A stretch of DNA of 64,000 nucleotides. Origin: DASUNQ01 sp044866775 (GTDB lineage: Bacteria > Acidobacteriota > Thermoanaerobaculia > Multivoradales > UBA5704). Shown in pieces: positions 17,670 to 26,849 of the stretch (position 1 is its first letter; the number at the start of each line of letters is the position of its first letter). Under the pieces are notes generated by a model. It made no database searches. It saw nothing but the letters and a program-made list of their open reading frames with translations, and was not told the DNA's origin. The stretch is taken from NCBI GenBank assembly GCA_044866775.1, contig JBIOUG010000025.1, forward strand, positions 1 through 64,000. Direction: 5' to 3'. Made by a program: the position numbers and the translations under genes.

Positions 17670-18206
17670 GTGAAGGGCTTCGGCGCCAGCGCCGCCTTCG
17701 CCGCCGGCTCGAACCTCCTGGGAGTCCGGCACGATCCCTACCCGGCCTTCAACTTCCACCTCGAGATCGAGGGGCTGCTGGCGGGCGCCTTCAGCGAAGT
17801 GAGCGGGCTGGAGGTGGGCATCGAGGTCGAGGAGTACCGGGAGGGCGGCCGCAACGACACGGTCCACAAGCTGCCGGGCCCGGTGCGCTATCCCAACCTG
17901 GTCCTCCGGCGCGGCCTCACCTGGCTCGAAGAGCTGTGGCTCTGGCACCAGCGGGTCGTCGCCGGCACGATCGAGCGCAGGAACCTCACCCTCTACCTGC
18001 TGGACGCCCGGCTCGTCCCGGTCGTCTGGTGGGACGTGCGCGACGCCTACCCCGTCCGCTGGCAAGGGCCGGACCTCAAGGCCGACGCCAACGCGGTGGC
18101 GATCGAGAGCGTGGAGCTGGCGCACGCCGGCCTGAGCAAGCCGGCGAGCGCCACCGCCGCCGGAGTGGCGCAGGGGGCTTTGGAGGCCGCTCGGAGGCTC
18201 GTGTAA
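17670..18206 (+). CDS. Inner tube protein 2 (gp19-like; Afp5/Pvc5-like)
   Basis: The 178-residue tube paralogue has PYPAFNFHLEIEGLLAGAF, SEVSGLEVGIEVEEYREGG, KLPGPVRYPNLVLRRGLTW and AVAIESVELAHAGL. It is longer than tube 1 at both ends. In Afp/PVC the second tube paralogue forms the tube rings nearest the baseplate hub. The start is GTG 17670 with GGCGGAGG about 8 bases upstream; no suitable ATG fits. Confidence 0.92.
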   Translation: MKGFGASAAFAAGSNLLGVRHDPYPAFNFHLEIEGLLAGAFSEVSGLEVGIEVEEYREGGRNDTVHKLPGPVRYPNLVLRRGLTWLEELWLWHQRVVAGTIERRNLTLYLLDARLVPVVWWDVRDAYPVRWQGPDLKADANAVAIESVELAHAGLSKPASATAAGVAQGALEAARRLV

Positions 18207-18209
18207 GCC

Positions 18210-19664
18210 ATGGCGAGGAACCCGAGCCCGCGGCCGGAGGACGCCGGCGCCGCCGACCTGGCCCTCGGCCGGGAGCTGTGGCGGCGCCACGTCCAGGCCG
18301 GGCTCATCCGGCGTCCGGCGCCCGGTGCGGAGCGAGACCCGCTGCCGCTCCTCTCCGACCTGCGACGGCGCTGGGGCGTGACGAGCGGTCCCGGGGATCT
18401 GCTGGATCCCGGGAGCCCGGACTGGCCGGCCGCCGGGGGGAGCCCGGGGTGGCGGGAGCGGCCACCCGGCGACTCGCCCCCTGCCGGCTCGGACCGGCCC
18501 GTGCGGAGTCCGAGCGCCCCTCCAGAGCGCAGCGGTCGCGCGGTCCTCCAGCCGCGGCCCAGCCGGCCCGAGCGAGCGATGGAGGCGCCCATCCGCCGCC
18601 GGCCGGCGAGCAGAGAGGCGAGCAGAGAAAGTCCCGCCACGACCTCGGTGGAGGCGGTCGCGCCGAAGGTGATCCAGCCGCGGGCGGAGCCGGCACGAGC
18701 GGAGCCGGCCGCCGCCACCGGCGCCGCTGCGAAACTGGCTCACGCCGGCGAAGCGAACGCCCCACAGCCGTACCCCGACAAACCGGCAGGAGAACCACAC
18801 AGGGTGTCCGTATCCCTTGCGGCACCGCCGCGGCAACCCCTGTCACTGCGTCCGGCTCCCGTGGCGGCAGCCGACGGGGTCGTCCAGCGGACTCCGGACC
18901 TCGCCGCCTCTCCCTCCCGTTCTCCGCGGCCGGCCGTTCGCCCCACGCACCCGCCAGCCGCCCGCGTGCTCCCGAGCACACCCCCGGCTGCTCGATCAGC
19001 GGCTCCTGCCCCCGCCCCCTTCCCGGAGCCCGCTCCGTCCTTGGGCGGGGATGGATCCCCCACACCGCCGCCGCAGCCCCCGCTCCTCCTGCATCTGGCT
19101 CCCGTGGCGGCGGCCGGCGGCGTCGTCCAGCGGACCCCGGACCCCGCCGCCTCTCCCTCCCGTTCTCCGCAGCCGGCCGCTCGCCCCACGCATCCGCCGG
19201 CCGCCCGCATGCTCCCGAGCGCACTTCCGGCTGCTCGCTCAGCGGCTCCTGCCCCCGCCGCCGTGCGGCTCGGAGAACCGGTCGCCGCGATCCGGTCCTC
19301 CCGCTTCCTGGCCCTCGCTCCGTCCTCGGGAACGGATGCGTCCCCTGCGCCGCCGCGGCGGCCCTCGCTCCCCCTGCGTCCGGCTCCAGCCGCGGCGGCC
19401 GGCGGGGTCGTCCAGCGGACCCCGGACCCCGCCGCCTCTCCCTCCCGTTCTCCGCGGCCGGTCGCCGGGCTGCCGGAGAGCGTGCCCGAGACTGCCGCCG
19501 GCCGGGGCGGCGGCGCGGCCGCCGACTGCAGCCAGTCGTCCCCGACCGACGACTGGTCCGACCGGTCCCACCCCGATGACGAGGACGAGCTGGCGGACCG
19601 GGTCCTTCGCCGGGTCCTCCGCCGCCTGGCCATCGAAGGCGAACGGCGGGGGTGGCGCGGATGA
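18210..19664 (+). CDS. Proline-rich repeat protein of the eCIS locus, unknown function
   Basis: The 484-residue protein has a short folded-looking N-terminus (DLALGRELWRRHVQAGLI), a long Pro/Ala/Ser/Arg-rich central region likely to be disordered, and an acidic-then-basic helical C-terminus (DDEDELADRVLRRVLRRLAI). The central region has three related repeats, starting near 18848, 19091 and 19376, each with GVVQRTPD and AASPSRSP. The gene sits between tube 2 and the LysM hub gene, where related loci also carry a poorly conserved disordered protein. No tape-measure protein is recognised elsewhere in the locus, so a role in length control is one possibility. Confidence 0.7.
   Translation: MARNPSPRPEDAGAADLALGRELWRRHVQAGLIRRPAPGAERDPLPLLSDLRRRWGVTSGPGDLLDPGSPDWPAAGGSPGWRERPPGDSPPAGSDRPVRSPSAPPERSGRAVLQPRPSRPERAMEAPIRRRPASREASRESPATTSVEAVAPKVIQPRAEPARAEPAAATGAAAKLAHAGEANAPQPYPDKPAGEPHRVSVSLAAPPRQPLSLRPAPVAAADGVVQRTPDLAASPSRSPRPAVRPTHPPAARVLPSTPPAARSAAPAPAPFPEPAPSLGGDGSPTPPPQPPLLLHLAPVAAAGGVVQRTPDPAASPSRSPQPAARPTHPPAARMLPSALPAARSAAPAPAAVRLGEPVAAIRSSRFLALAPSSGTDASPAPPRRPSLPLRPAPAAAAGGVVQRTPDPAASPSRSPRPVAGLPESVPETAAGRGGGAAADCSQSSPTDDWSDRSHPDDEDELADRVLRRVLRRLAIEGERRGWRG
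18848..19465 (+). repeat. Three intragenic repeat units in the proline-rich gene
   Basis: Three DNA repeat units begin at about 18848, 19091 and 19376, offset by 243 and 285 bp, both multiples of three. Units 1 and 2 are about 180 bp; unit 3 is cut to about 90 bp. Each encodes APVAAA-GVVQRTPD followed by AASPSRSP; units 1 and 2 continue with PTHPPAAR and RSAAPAPA. The DNA is more alike than random codon use would keep, which points to recent duplication or continuing recombination. Confidence 0.75.
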
Positions 19665-20317
19665 GCCTCGAGCGGCTCAAGATCTTCGTCGAGGACGCGC
19701 GGACACCGATCCCGGTCCTGTTCAACCCGAACCAGCTCAGCTTCCACAAGTCGGCCTGCTGGCGCCAGGCGCGGCGCGTGGGAAGCGACGTCTCGCCCTC
19801 CCAATTCCTCCACGGCGAGCCCGCCACGCTGAAGGTGGACCTCTTCTTCGATACCTATGCCGACGGCAAGGACGTGCGCCAGCACACGCAGAAGATCTAC
19901 CACCTCACCACCGTCCAGGACCACGGCGAGCTGCACCGGCCGCCGCTCTGCCGGCTGGCGTGGGGTCGCTTCGACTTCGACCACCTCCAGTGGGTGCTCA
20001 CCGACCTCGACCAGCGGTTCACCCTCTTCCTCGCCAACGGCCTGCCGGCGCGGGCCACCCTGAGTTGCTCGTTCCGCGAGTGGCGCTCGGACGAGGTCGA
20101 GGGCAAGCTCGCGGCCCGCGGCTCGCCGGACCTCGAGAAGAGCCACACGGTGCGCCGCGGCGACACGCTGAGCGCCATCGCCGGCGGCTTCTACGGCGAC
20201 CCGGCCCAGTGGCGGCCCATCGCGGAGGCCAACTCGATCGACGACCCGCGCCGGCTCGAGATCGGTCGCACGCTGCGCATCCCCAAGCTCACCGACCCGC
20301 GCCCGAGGGAGGCCTAG
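19661..20317 (+). CDS. LysM-domain hub protein (Afp7/Pvc7-like)
   Basis: The 218-residue protein has an N-terminal domain with VLFNPNQLSFHKSACW and LFFDTYADGKDVRQHTQKI, which is typical of the CIS tube-hub adaptor. It ends with a LysM domain at about 162-212 (HTVRRGDTLSAIAGGFYGD, DPRRLEIGRTLRIP). It probably joins the tube to the spike hub, as gp53 and Afp7 do. Start ATG 19661 overlaps the preceding stop by ATGA; an in-frame GTG lies three codons upstream. Confidence 0.92.
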   Translation: MSLERLKIFVEDARTPIPVLFNPNQLSFHKSACWRQARRVGSDVSPSQFLHGEPATLKVDLFFDTYADGKDVRQHTQKIYHLTTVQDHGELHRPPLCRLAWGRFDFDHLQWVLTDLDQRFTLFLANGLPARATLSCSFREWRSDEVEGKLAARGSPDLEKSHTVRRGDTLSAIAGGFYGDPAQWRPIAEANSIDDPRRLEIGRTLRIPKLTDPRPREA

Positions 20318-21379
20318 ATGCCGTCGGCGACCCGCGAGCTGGTCCCCGCCTGCCGGGTGAAGGTCGCCGGCCAGCCGCTGCCGCCGCGGGCCGCCGCCGA
20401 TCTGTTGGCGGTCAGCGTGGAAGACGACGTCGACGCCCCGGGGGTGTTCGCCCTGCGCCTGCTGACCTGGGACCAGGCCCGGCAGAAGGTGAGCTGGGCC
20501 GACGACCGCCTGTTTGCGGTCGGCGCCGACGTGGTCGTCGAGATGGGCTACTCCGACCGCCTGAAGCCCCTGATCGCGGGCGAGATCACCGGCCTCGAGC
20601 CGGAGTTCGGCGCCCGTGAGCTGCCGGTCGTTACCGTACGGGGCCACGACCTGCGCCACCGGCTGCTGCGCGGCGCCAAGACCCGCTCCTTCGCCAAGGC
20701 GAGCGACGCCGACATCGCCTCGCGTATCGCCAGGGAGCACAGCCTCCGGCTGCAGGCGAGCCCGACCCCGGTCAAGCACGAGTACGTGCTGCAGCGCAAT
20801 CAGACCGATTGGGCGTTCCTCGCCGAGCGCGCCCGCCGGATCGGCTACGAGGTGGCAGTGGAGGGCAAGGTGCTCTGTTTCCGGCCGCGCCGCAACGGCG
20901 CGGGGCCGAGCCTGCACCTCGGCCGCGCCGACCTGCTCGAGTTCTGGCCGCGCCTGACCACGCTCGGCCAGGTGAGCGAGGTAACGGTGCGGGGCTGGGA
21001 CCCCAAGACCGTCAAGCCGGTCGTGGGGCAGGCGGGGACCCGGGACCTCGGCAAGCTCATGGGCGGGCGGGCGAGCGGCGGCGCCACCGCCGAACGGGCC
21101 TTCGGCAAGGCGGCGGTGCCCCGGATCGATCTGCCGGCCCAAGACCGCGCGGAGGCCGCCGGGGAGGCGCGCGGCCTGCTGCGTGAGCTCGCCCTGCAGT
21201 ACGTCACCGGCGAGGGCCTGGTCACCGGGCGCTCGGAGCTCAAGGCCGGCATCGTGGTCGGCATCCAAGGGCTGGGCCAGCGCTTCAGCGGGCCCTACTA
21301 CGTCGTCTCCACCCGCCACACCTACGACCCGCGGCGCGGCTACCGCACCGCCTTCACCGTCCGGAGGAACGCCTCGTGA
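20318..21379 (+). CDS. Phage late control gene D-like hub protein (Afp8 N-terminal part)
   Basis: The 353-residue protein belongs to the gpD/gp27/VgrG-N family: AAADLLAVSVEDDVDAPGVF at the start, an OB-like middle, VTVRGHDLRHRLLRG, and the VLQRNQTDWAFLAERARRIGYEV signature near 165-190. It forms the trimeric hub that adapts the hexameric tube to the spike. It starts at ATG 20318 directly after the LysM gene stop. Its stop overlaps the GTG of the spike gene, so in this locus the Afp8-type spike is split into two genes. Confidence 0.92.
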   Translation: MPSATRELVPACRVKVAGQPLPPRAAADLLAVSVEDDVDAPGVFALRLLTWDQARQKVSWADDRLFAVGADVVVEMGYSDRLKPLIAGEITGLEPEFGARELPVVTVRGHDLRHRLLRGAKTRSFAKASDADIASRIAREHSLRLQASPTPVKHEYVLQRNQTDWAFLAERARRIGYEVAVEGKVLCFRPRRNGAGPSLHLGRADLLEFWPRLTTLGQVSEVTVRGWDPKTVKPVVGQAGTRDLGKLMGGRASGGATAERAFGKAAVPRIDLPAQDRAEAAGEARGLLRELALQYVTGEGLVTGRSELKAGIVVGIQGLGQRFSGPYYVVSTRHTYDPRRGYRTAFTVRRNAS

Positions 21380-22029
21380 GCGACTTCGCAGCCGTGCTCG
21401 ACCTCCTGGCGTCCGCCGAGGAACGGCCGGCCCTGCTCTACGGAGTGGCGGCGGGCGTGGTCACCAACAACAAAGATCCCGACGGGCTGGGGCGCGTCAA
21501 GGTCCGCTTCCCGTGGCTCGCCGACGACCACCAGAGCGACTGGGCGCGGGTGGTGACCCCGATGGCCGGCAAGGGCCGCGGCCTTTACCTGCTGCCGGAG
21601 GTGGGCGACGAAGTGTTGGTGGCCTTCGAGCACGGCCGCCCCGACGTCGCCTACGTCCTCGGCGGGCTGTGGAACGGCAAGGCCAAGCCGCCAGCCGACA
21701 ACCAGGACGGCAAGAACAACCGGCGGCTGCTCAGCTCCAGGAGTGGCCTCGAGATCACCCTCGACGACACCGCGGGCAAAGAGACCGTCCGCATCGCCGG
21801 CAAGCAGGAGAGCATCACGATCGACGTCGGCAAGAAGCGGATCACCATCGAGTCCTCGGGCGACGTGACGGTCAAGGCCGGCGCCGGCGGCAAGCTCACC
21901 CTCCAGGGGGGAAGCAAGGGGGTGGAGATCAAGTCGGAGGGCGAGGTCAAGGTCGAGGCCACCGGCAACCTCGAGCTGAAAGCGTCCGCCCTGGTCAACG
22001 TCAAGGGCCGGATGATCAATCTCAACTAG
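21376..22029 (+). CDS. Baseplate spike protein, gpV/VgrG C-terminal type
   Basis: The 217-residue protein has the OB-fold of phage baseplate protein V (GVAAGVVTNNKDPDGLGRV, VKVRFPWL, LYLLPEVGDEVLVAFEHG, YVLGGLWNG). A C-terminal beta-helix made of alternating short strands follows (ITIDVGKKRITIESSGD, VKVEATGNLELKAS). It is the central spike that carries the PAAR tip. Start is GTG 21376 in a GTGA overlap with the gpD-like gene. Confidence 0.93.
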   Translation: MSDFAAVLDLLASAEERPALLYGVAAGVVTNNKDPDGLGRVKVRFPWLADDHQSDWARVVTPMAGKGRGLYLLPEVGDEVLVAFEHGRPDVAYVLGGLWNGKAKPPADNQDGKNNRRLLSSRSGLEITLDDTAGKETVRIAGKQESITIDVGKKRITIESSGDVTVKAGAGGKLTLQGGSKGVEIKSEGEVKVEATGNLELKASALVNVKGRMINLN

Positions 22030-22038
22030 GAGCCCGCC

Positions 22039-22440
22039 ATGGGACTGCCGGCCGCCAAGCTCGGAGACAAGGTCGTGGGCGTGGACACCCACATCGTCAT
22101 GGTGCCCAGTCCCCCGTCGTCCCCGACGCCCACCCCGCTGCCTCACCCCTTCAACGGCGTGCTCAACGCCAAGCTGAGCCGGAATGTGAAGGTGATGGGC
22201 AAGCCGGCGGCGATCGTGGGGAGCGTCGCCAAGAACCTTCCGCCCCACCTCCCCATGCCGCCGGGGACCTCGTTCCAGCGGCCGCCCAAGAACCAGGCCG
22301 AGATCCGCATCGGCAGTCCCACGGTGCGCATCAACGGCAAGCCCGCCGCGCGGGCCGGCGACACCGCCACCACCTGCAACGACCCGGCCGACCTGCCGGT
22401 GGGCAAGGTGGTCGCCGCCGGCACGGTGATGATCGGCTGA
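22039..22440 (+). CDS. PAAR-domain spike tip protein
   Basis: The 133-residue protein has PAAR-type features: GLPAAKLGDKVVGVDTHIV at the start, AKLSRNVKVMGKPAAIVGS, IGSPTVRINGKPAARAGD and a final VAAGTVMIG. PAAR proteins sharpen the tip of the spike and bind a metal through His/Cys. Candidate ligands here include the early His and the late Cys (TTCND). A proline-rich loop lies at about 24-38. It sits 9 bp after the spike gene, as expected for its partner. Confidence 0.93.
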   Translation: MGLPAAKLGDKVVGVDTHIVMVPSPPSSPTPTPLPHPFNGVLNAKLSRNVKVMGKPAAIVGSVAKNLPPHLPMPPGTSFQRPPKNQAEIRIGSPTVRINGKPAARAGDTATTCNDPADLPVGKVVAAGTVMIG

Positions 22441-22447
22441 CCGATCG

Positions 22448-22876
22448 ATGGGCAACTACCTGGGCATCGGCTGGAAGCTGCCGGTAGGGGTGCTGCCGGT
22501 CGGGCTCCTACTGCCGGTCGGGGTCCGGCCGGCGGCCGGGCCGCGTCCCGGCACGATCGTCACCGCCGCCGGCGAGGAGCGGATCCGCGAGTCGATCCGG
22601 ATGATCCTCTCCACCGCCCCTGGAGAGCGGCTCATGCGGCCCGACTTCGGCTGCGCCATCCACGACCTGGTCTTTGCCCCCAACGACGCCGCCACCGCCG
22701 GCCGTGCCGCCGGCGCGGTGCGCGAGGCCCTGGTCGCCTGGGAGCCGCGGATCGAGCTGCTGCGGGTGGAGGTCGAGCCGGGCGCCGAGCCCGAGCCGCT
22801 GCTGATCGAGGTCGAGTACCGGATCCGCGCCACCGACAGCCGCTACAACCTGGTCTACCCCTTCTACCTGGAATAG
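22448..22876 (+). CDS. gp25/gpW-like baseplate wedge protein (Afp9-like)
   Basis: The 142-residue protein has the gp25 core: EERIRESIRMILSTAPGERL, RPDFGCAIHDLVFAPND and a final EVEYRIRATDSRYNLVYPF. The N-terminus carries an unusual hydrophobic Gly/Pro/Val-rich stretch of about 30 residues before the core. gp25 proteins start sheath polymerisation at the baseplate. It is followed 6 bp later by the large wedge gene. Confidence 0.92.
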   Translation: MGNYLGIGWKLPVGVLPVGLLLPVGVRPAAGPRPGTIVTAAGEERIRESIRMILSTAPGERLMRPDFGCAIHDLVFAPNDAATAGRAAGAVREALVAWEPRIELLRVEVEPGAEPEPLLIEVEYRIRATDSRYNLVYPFYLE

Positions 22877-22882
22877 ACGGCG

Positions 22883-25849
22883 ATGCCGCTCTCCCCGCCC
22901 CCGATCGATCGGCGCACGGCCGACGACGTCTACGCCCAGACCGCCGCGCTGGCGGAGCGGCTCACGGCGTGGCGGCGGCTGGCGGGCGGCGACCCCGACG
23001 CCGGTGCCGCGCTCCTCCGCGTCTTCGCCCGCTTCGCCGAGCTGGTGATCCGGCGCCTCAACCGGGCGCCCGAGAAGCACTTCCTCGCCTTTCTCGACTT
23101 GATCGGCGCCCGCCTCGAGCCGCCCCAGGCCGCTCGAGCCCCCCTGACCTTCTACCTCGCCGAGGGCGCGGCGGAGGACGTCCTCGTGCCGGCCGGGACG
23201 CCGGTGGCGGTGGCCGGGGAGGCGAGCGGCGGCCAGCCGATCCTCTTCGCAACCACGGACGATCTCGTGGTCAGCGCCGTGCCTCTGGAGCGGGTCTATC
23301 TGTACGACCCGCTCGCGGACCGCTACGTGCCGTTCCAGCCGCAGAGGCCGGCGGGAGAGACCGTGGCGGCGAGCGCCGCCCTCGCCGGCGCCGCTCGGGA
23401 AGAGGTGGCGGTCGAGCACTCTCTCTACCTCACCGGCGAGGGCTTCGAGCGGGAGGACCTGGACAGCATCAATCTCTTGGTGAAGTCGAGAGATGCCAGG
23501 CCCTTGCCCTACAAGACTTCCTGGTGGTTCTGGGATAGCGCTGCCTGGCGCTCGGCCGGCGACCAGTGGTGGTTCCCGGCGCTCTTCGACCAGGTGCGGC
23601 AGGAGAGAATGCTGGTCTCGGTCCAGGGGCCCCTGCGCCTGTTCGAGATCGGAGGTCGGACCGCGCCCTGGCTGCGCTCCAAGCTCGACTCTCCTCTGCC
23701 CTTGTCACCGCCGCGGATGAGCATCACCGCCGAGGCTTCCCGGCCCGGCCCCGGCGGCCTCGATTTCGCCTTCTCCGGCTCCGAGCCGATCGACTTGAGC
23801 AAAGAGTTTTACCCCTTCGGCAAGGAGCCCGCGTTTGGCGCCACCTTCTACCTGGCCAGCAGCGTCTTCCGTGTTGCCGGCGGCCGCTGCGCCTTGGACC
23901 TCAGGGTGCCCGCGAACCCGCCGGTTCCGCCGGCCGCTTCCCCCGGCCTCAAGCTCCTCTGGGAAGCGCTCTGCCGTAGCGGCTGGCGGGAGCTGACGCC
24001 CGATGCGGACGGCTCGAACAACCTGACCCAGGAGGGCGAGATCGCGTTCACCCTGCCCGCCGACGTCGCCGAGGGCGAGGTCCAGGGCGAGACCGGCTAC
24101 TGGCTGCGCGTGCGCATCGTCGCCGGGGGCTATGGCCAGCCGGAGGGCTGGGTCTCGAAGAAGGACGACAAGACCGGCCAGACGATCTACGACTTCCAGC
24201 CGGCGACCCTCACGCCGCCGATCTTGAGCAAGGTCGTGCCGAGAACCACGTCGGCCGCCTTCTTCCCGGTGACCGGCTGCCTCTGCGAGAACGGGCCGGC
24301 GGCGGTCGACCGGACTGCCGCCGCCACGACCCCCGATACCGACTTCCAGCCCTTCACTCGGCTGGCCCAGGGCGGCGACGAGCTGGGTCTCTATCTCGGG
24401 TTTGGGCAGGCCTTCGCCTCCCGCCCCATGCGCCTCTACCTCGCGTTGGGCTCACCGGCCTTCGGCTCGCAGTCCGCGCCTCCCGACGAGGTGGGGTGGG
24501 AGTACTGGGGGCCGAGCGCCGATCCCGCCGTCCCCGGATGGCAACCGCTGCTGGTTGACGACCGGACCCGGGGCCTGACCGAGAGCGGCATGGTCACCTT
24601 CTTGGGGCCGTCGGATCACGCTGCCTCCGAACAGTTCGGCGCTTCGGCCTTCTGGGTGCGCGCCCGCTGGTCCAAGGGCCGGCCCCTCCTGCGGCGCGTG
24701 CTCGCCAATACCGTCTGGGCCGAGCAGTCGACGCGGGTCGATCAAGAGGTGCTGGGCAGCAGCAACGGCCGCCGCGGCCAGGAGTTCGACCTCTCCCAGA
24801 GCCCGGCGCTCGCGGGCCAGATCCTCGAGGTGCGGGAGCACGCGGCCTACCCGCCGGCGCGCCACGAGGAGCTCGCGGCCCAGGCGGGCGGCGACGCGCT
24901 CGACATCGTGCTCGACGACGCCGGTGAGGCCCAGGAGGTGTGGGTCCGCTGGGACCCGGTCCCCGACTTCTACGGCTCCGGCCCCTGGGAGCGCCACTAC
25001 CTCTTCGATCCGCTGGCGGGGCAGGTGCGCTTCGGCGACGGCGAGGGCGGGCGCATCCCGCCCCAGGGCGCCGGCAACGTGCGCATCAGCTATCGGGTGG
25101 GGGGCGGCGACCGCGGCAACGTGCCGGCCGGCGCGGTGAGTGATCTCGCCACCAGCCTGCCGGGCGTCGAGGCGGTGTGGAACGCCGAGGAGGCCCTCGG
25201 GGGGGCGGAGCGGGAGACGCTCCCGCAGCTCATGGGGCGCGGGCCGCTCCTGCTGCGCCACCGCGGCCGGGCGGTCACCGCCCAGGACTACGCCGACCTG
25301 GCCCACGAGGCTTCCGACGACGTGGCCCGGGTGTGGGTGCTGACTCCGACCAAGCCGGAGGAGGCCGGGCGGGTCACGGTCCTCGTCGTCCCCCGCAGCC
25401 CCGAGCTGCCGCCGGCGCCCACCACCGGCTTCCTCGCCCTCGTCCGCGACCACCTCCTCGCACGCTGCGACCCGACCGTCGAGCTCACGGTGGCCGGTCC
25501 CACGTGGTCGCAGGCGGTCGTCCGGGCGGGCCTCGCCGTCGCCCCTTCGTTCACCGCCTCCGCCCGGCTGGCCGACGATGCGGCGGCGGCGATCGGCGCC
25601 TTCTTCGACCCGGTCTCGGGCGGGCCCGACGGCAAGGGCTGGACGGCCGCGCGCTGGGCGGACCCGGCCCGGCCCGGAGCAGCCGATCTCGAGCTCCTCT
25701 TGGCCACCCTGCCGGGGGTCGTGCGCATGGCGGCCGGACCCGCGGTGGCGTTCACGCCCAGCCTCGCCACCCCCCCGGGCGACGAGGCCCTCTACACCCT
25801 GCTCTACCCGGGAACCCCCGAGATCCTCGTCCAGCCGGTGGGGGCCTGA
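22883..25849 (+). CDS. Baseplate wedge protein, J-like (Afp11/Pvc11)
   Basis: The 988-residue protein is a putative baseplate assembly protein of the J family. The N-terminal part has LLRVFARFAELVIRRLNRAPEKHFLAF, and the C-terminal half has VRFGDGEGGRIPPQGAGNV, ISYRVGGGDRGNVPAGAV and RGRAVTAQDYADLAHEAS. It builds the baseplate wedges with the next gene product. The size is usual for Afp11-type proteins. It lies 6 bp after gp25 and one base before the next start. Confidence 0.92.
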   Translation: MPLSPPPIDRRTADDVYAQTAALAERLTAWRRLAGGDPDAGAALLRVFARFAELVIRRLNRAPEKHFLAFLDLIGARLEPPQAARAPLTFYLAEGAAEDVLVPAGTPVAVAGEASGGQPILFATTDDLVVSAVPLERVYLYDPLADRYVPFQPQRPAGETVAASAALAGAAREEVAVEHSLYLTGEGFEREDLDSINLLVKSRDARPLPYKTSWWFWDSAAWRSAGDQWWFPALFDQVRQERMLVSVQGPLRLFEIGGRTAPWLRSKLDSPLPLSPPRMSITAEASRPGPGGLDFAFSGSEPIDLSKEFYPFGKEPAFGATFYLASSVFRVAGGRCALDLRVPANPPVPPAASPGLKLLWEALCRSGWRELTPDADGSNNLTQEGEIAFTLPADVAEGEVQGETGYWLRVRIVAGGYGQPEGWVSKKDDKTGQTIYDFQPATLTPPILSKVVPRTTSAAFFPVTGCLCENGPAAVDRTAAATTPDTDFQPFTRLAQGGDELGLYLGFGQAFASRPMRLYLALGSPAFGSQSAPPDEVGWEYWGPSADPAVPGWQPLLVDDRTRGLTESGMVTFLGPSDHAASEQFGASAFWVRARWSKGRPLLRRVLANTVWAEQSTRVDQEVLGSSNGRRGQEFDLSQSPALAGQILEVREHAAYPPARHEELAAQAGGDALDIVLDDAGEAQEVWVRWDPVPDFYGSGPWERHYLFDPLAGQVRFGDGEGGRIPPQGAGNVRISYRVGGGDRGNVPAGAVSDLATSLPGVEAVWNAEEALGGAERETLPQLMGRGPLLLRHRGRAVTAQDYADLAHEASDDVARVWVLTPTKPEEAGRVTVLVVPRSPELPPAPTTGFLALVRDHLLARCDPTVELTVAGPTWSQAVVRAGLAVAPSFTASARLADDAAAAIGAFFDPVSGGPDGKGWTAARWADPARPGAADLELLLATLPGVVRMAAGPAVAFTPSLATPPGDEALYTLLYPGTPEILVQPVGA

Positions 25850-25850
25850 G

Positions 25851-26849
25851 ATGCCCGCCCTCCTCCCCGGCCTGGTGCCCCTGCCCGACCTCGACGATCG
25901 TACCTGGGCCGACCTCGTCGAGGAGGCCCGCGGCCTCCTCCCCGGCCTCGACCCCGGCTGGACGGACCACGGGCCGACCGACCCCGGCATGGTGCTCGTC
26001 GAGCTGTTCGCCTGGCTCACCGAGATGCTGATCTACCGCGTCGACCGGGTGCCGGAGGCGAGCCTGCGCAAGTTCGTCAAGCTCCTCACCGGCGTCGAGC
26101 CGGCACCGGCGGACGACCTCGAAGAAGCCGTCGCCCAGGCGCTCGCCCAGCTCCGCGAGCGCTACCGGGCGGTGACCGCCGCCGACTACGAGCGCCTGGC
26201 GCTCGAGGCCTGGCCCTCGACGCCCGAGGCGAGCGTCCTCGGCCCGTCCCTGGCCCCGCGCCGGGCCCTTGCCCTGCCCCGGATCGACCTCGGCGGCGGC
26301 TCCCAGACCGCTCCCGCCGCCGGCTGGATCAGCCTGGTGGTGATCCCATCGGCGGCCACCCCCCTCGGCGCCCAACCCCCGGCCTCCCGGCTGCAGCCCC
26401 TCGATGGGGCAGGGCTCGCGAACATCCTCCAGGCCCTCCTCGCCGGCCTCCAGGCCTGGATCGACGGCCGGCGCCTGGCCGGCACCCAAGTGCGGGTGGT
26501 CGGCCCGCAGTACGTCGAGGTCGGCGTCAGCGCCCGGCTCACCCTGAGGGAGGACGCGGACCCCGCCACCGTTTTCACCGCGGCCTCGACCGCCCTCTTG
26601 ACCTGGTTCGATCCCCTCGCGGGCGGACCCGACGGCGGCGGCTGGCCGTTCGGCCGCGACGTCTCCCACTCCGACGTCCTGCGGGTCCTGAGGTCGCTGG
26701 CCGACGTCGATTCCGTCCCTGAGATCAAGATCACCCTGGCGGGTGGCGGCGCCGGCCCCGCCCCCGACCTCGTCGCCCTCGAGCCCCACCAGCTCCCGTG
26801 GCTCGGCAAGGCCGACCTCCAGCAGACGACCGGAGGAGGCCCGCCGTGA
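25851..26849 (+). CDS. Second baseplate J-like protein (Afp12-like)
   Basis: The 332-residue protein starts with LLPGLVPLPDLDDRTWADLV and the signature PTDPGMVLVELFAWLTEMLI-YRVDRVPEA found in J-type wedge proteins. It then carries ERYRAVTAADYERLALEAWP, like the preceding gene. It is shorter than usual Afp12 proteins and lacks large inserted domains. It probably forms the wedge heterodimer with the 988-residue protein. The stop overlaps the GTG of the WD40-bearing gene. Confidence 0.88.
   Translation: MPALLPGLVPLPDLDDRTWADLVEEARGLLPGLDPGWTDHGPTDPGMVLVELFAWLTEMLIYRVDRVPEASLRKFVKLLTGVEPAPADDLEEAVAQALAQLRERYRAVTAADYERLALEAWPSTPEASVLGPSLAPRRALALPRIDLGGGSQTAPAAGWISLVVIPSAATPLGAQPPASRLQPLDGAGLANILQALLAGLQAWIDGRRLAGTQVRVVGPQYVEVGVSARLTLREDADPATVFTAASTALLTWFDPLAGGPDGGGWPFGRDVSHSDVLRVLRSLADVDSVPEIKITLAGGGAGPAPDLVALEPHQLPWLGKADLQQTTGGGPP

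Noticed and set aside
18841..19465. CRISPR array or minisatellite
   Set aside because: Only three units with long, unequal spacing in multiples of three inside an open reading frame; they are protein repeats.
18740..21319. 859-codon minus-strand frame across the proline-rich, LysM and gpD genes
   Set aside because: It crosses several plus-strand genes with firm family assignments and has no start signal or domain.
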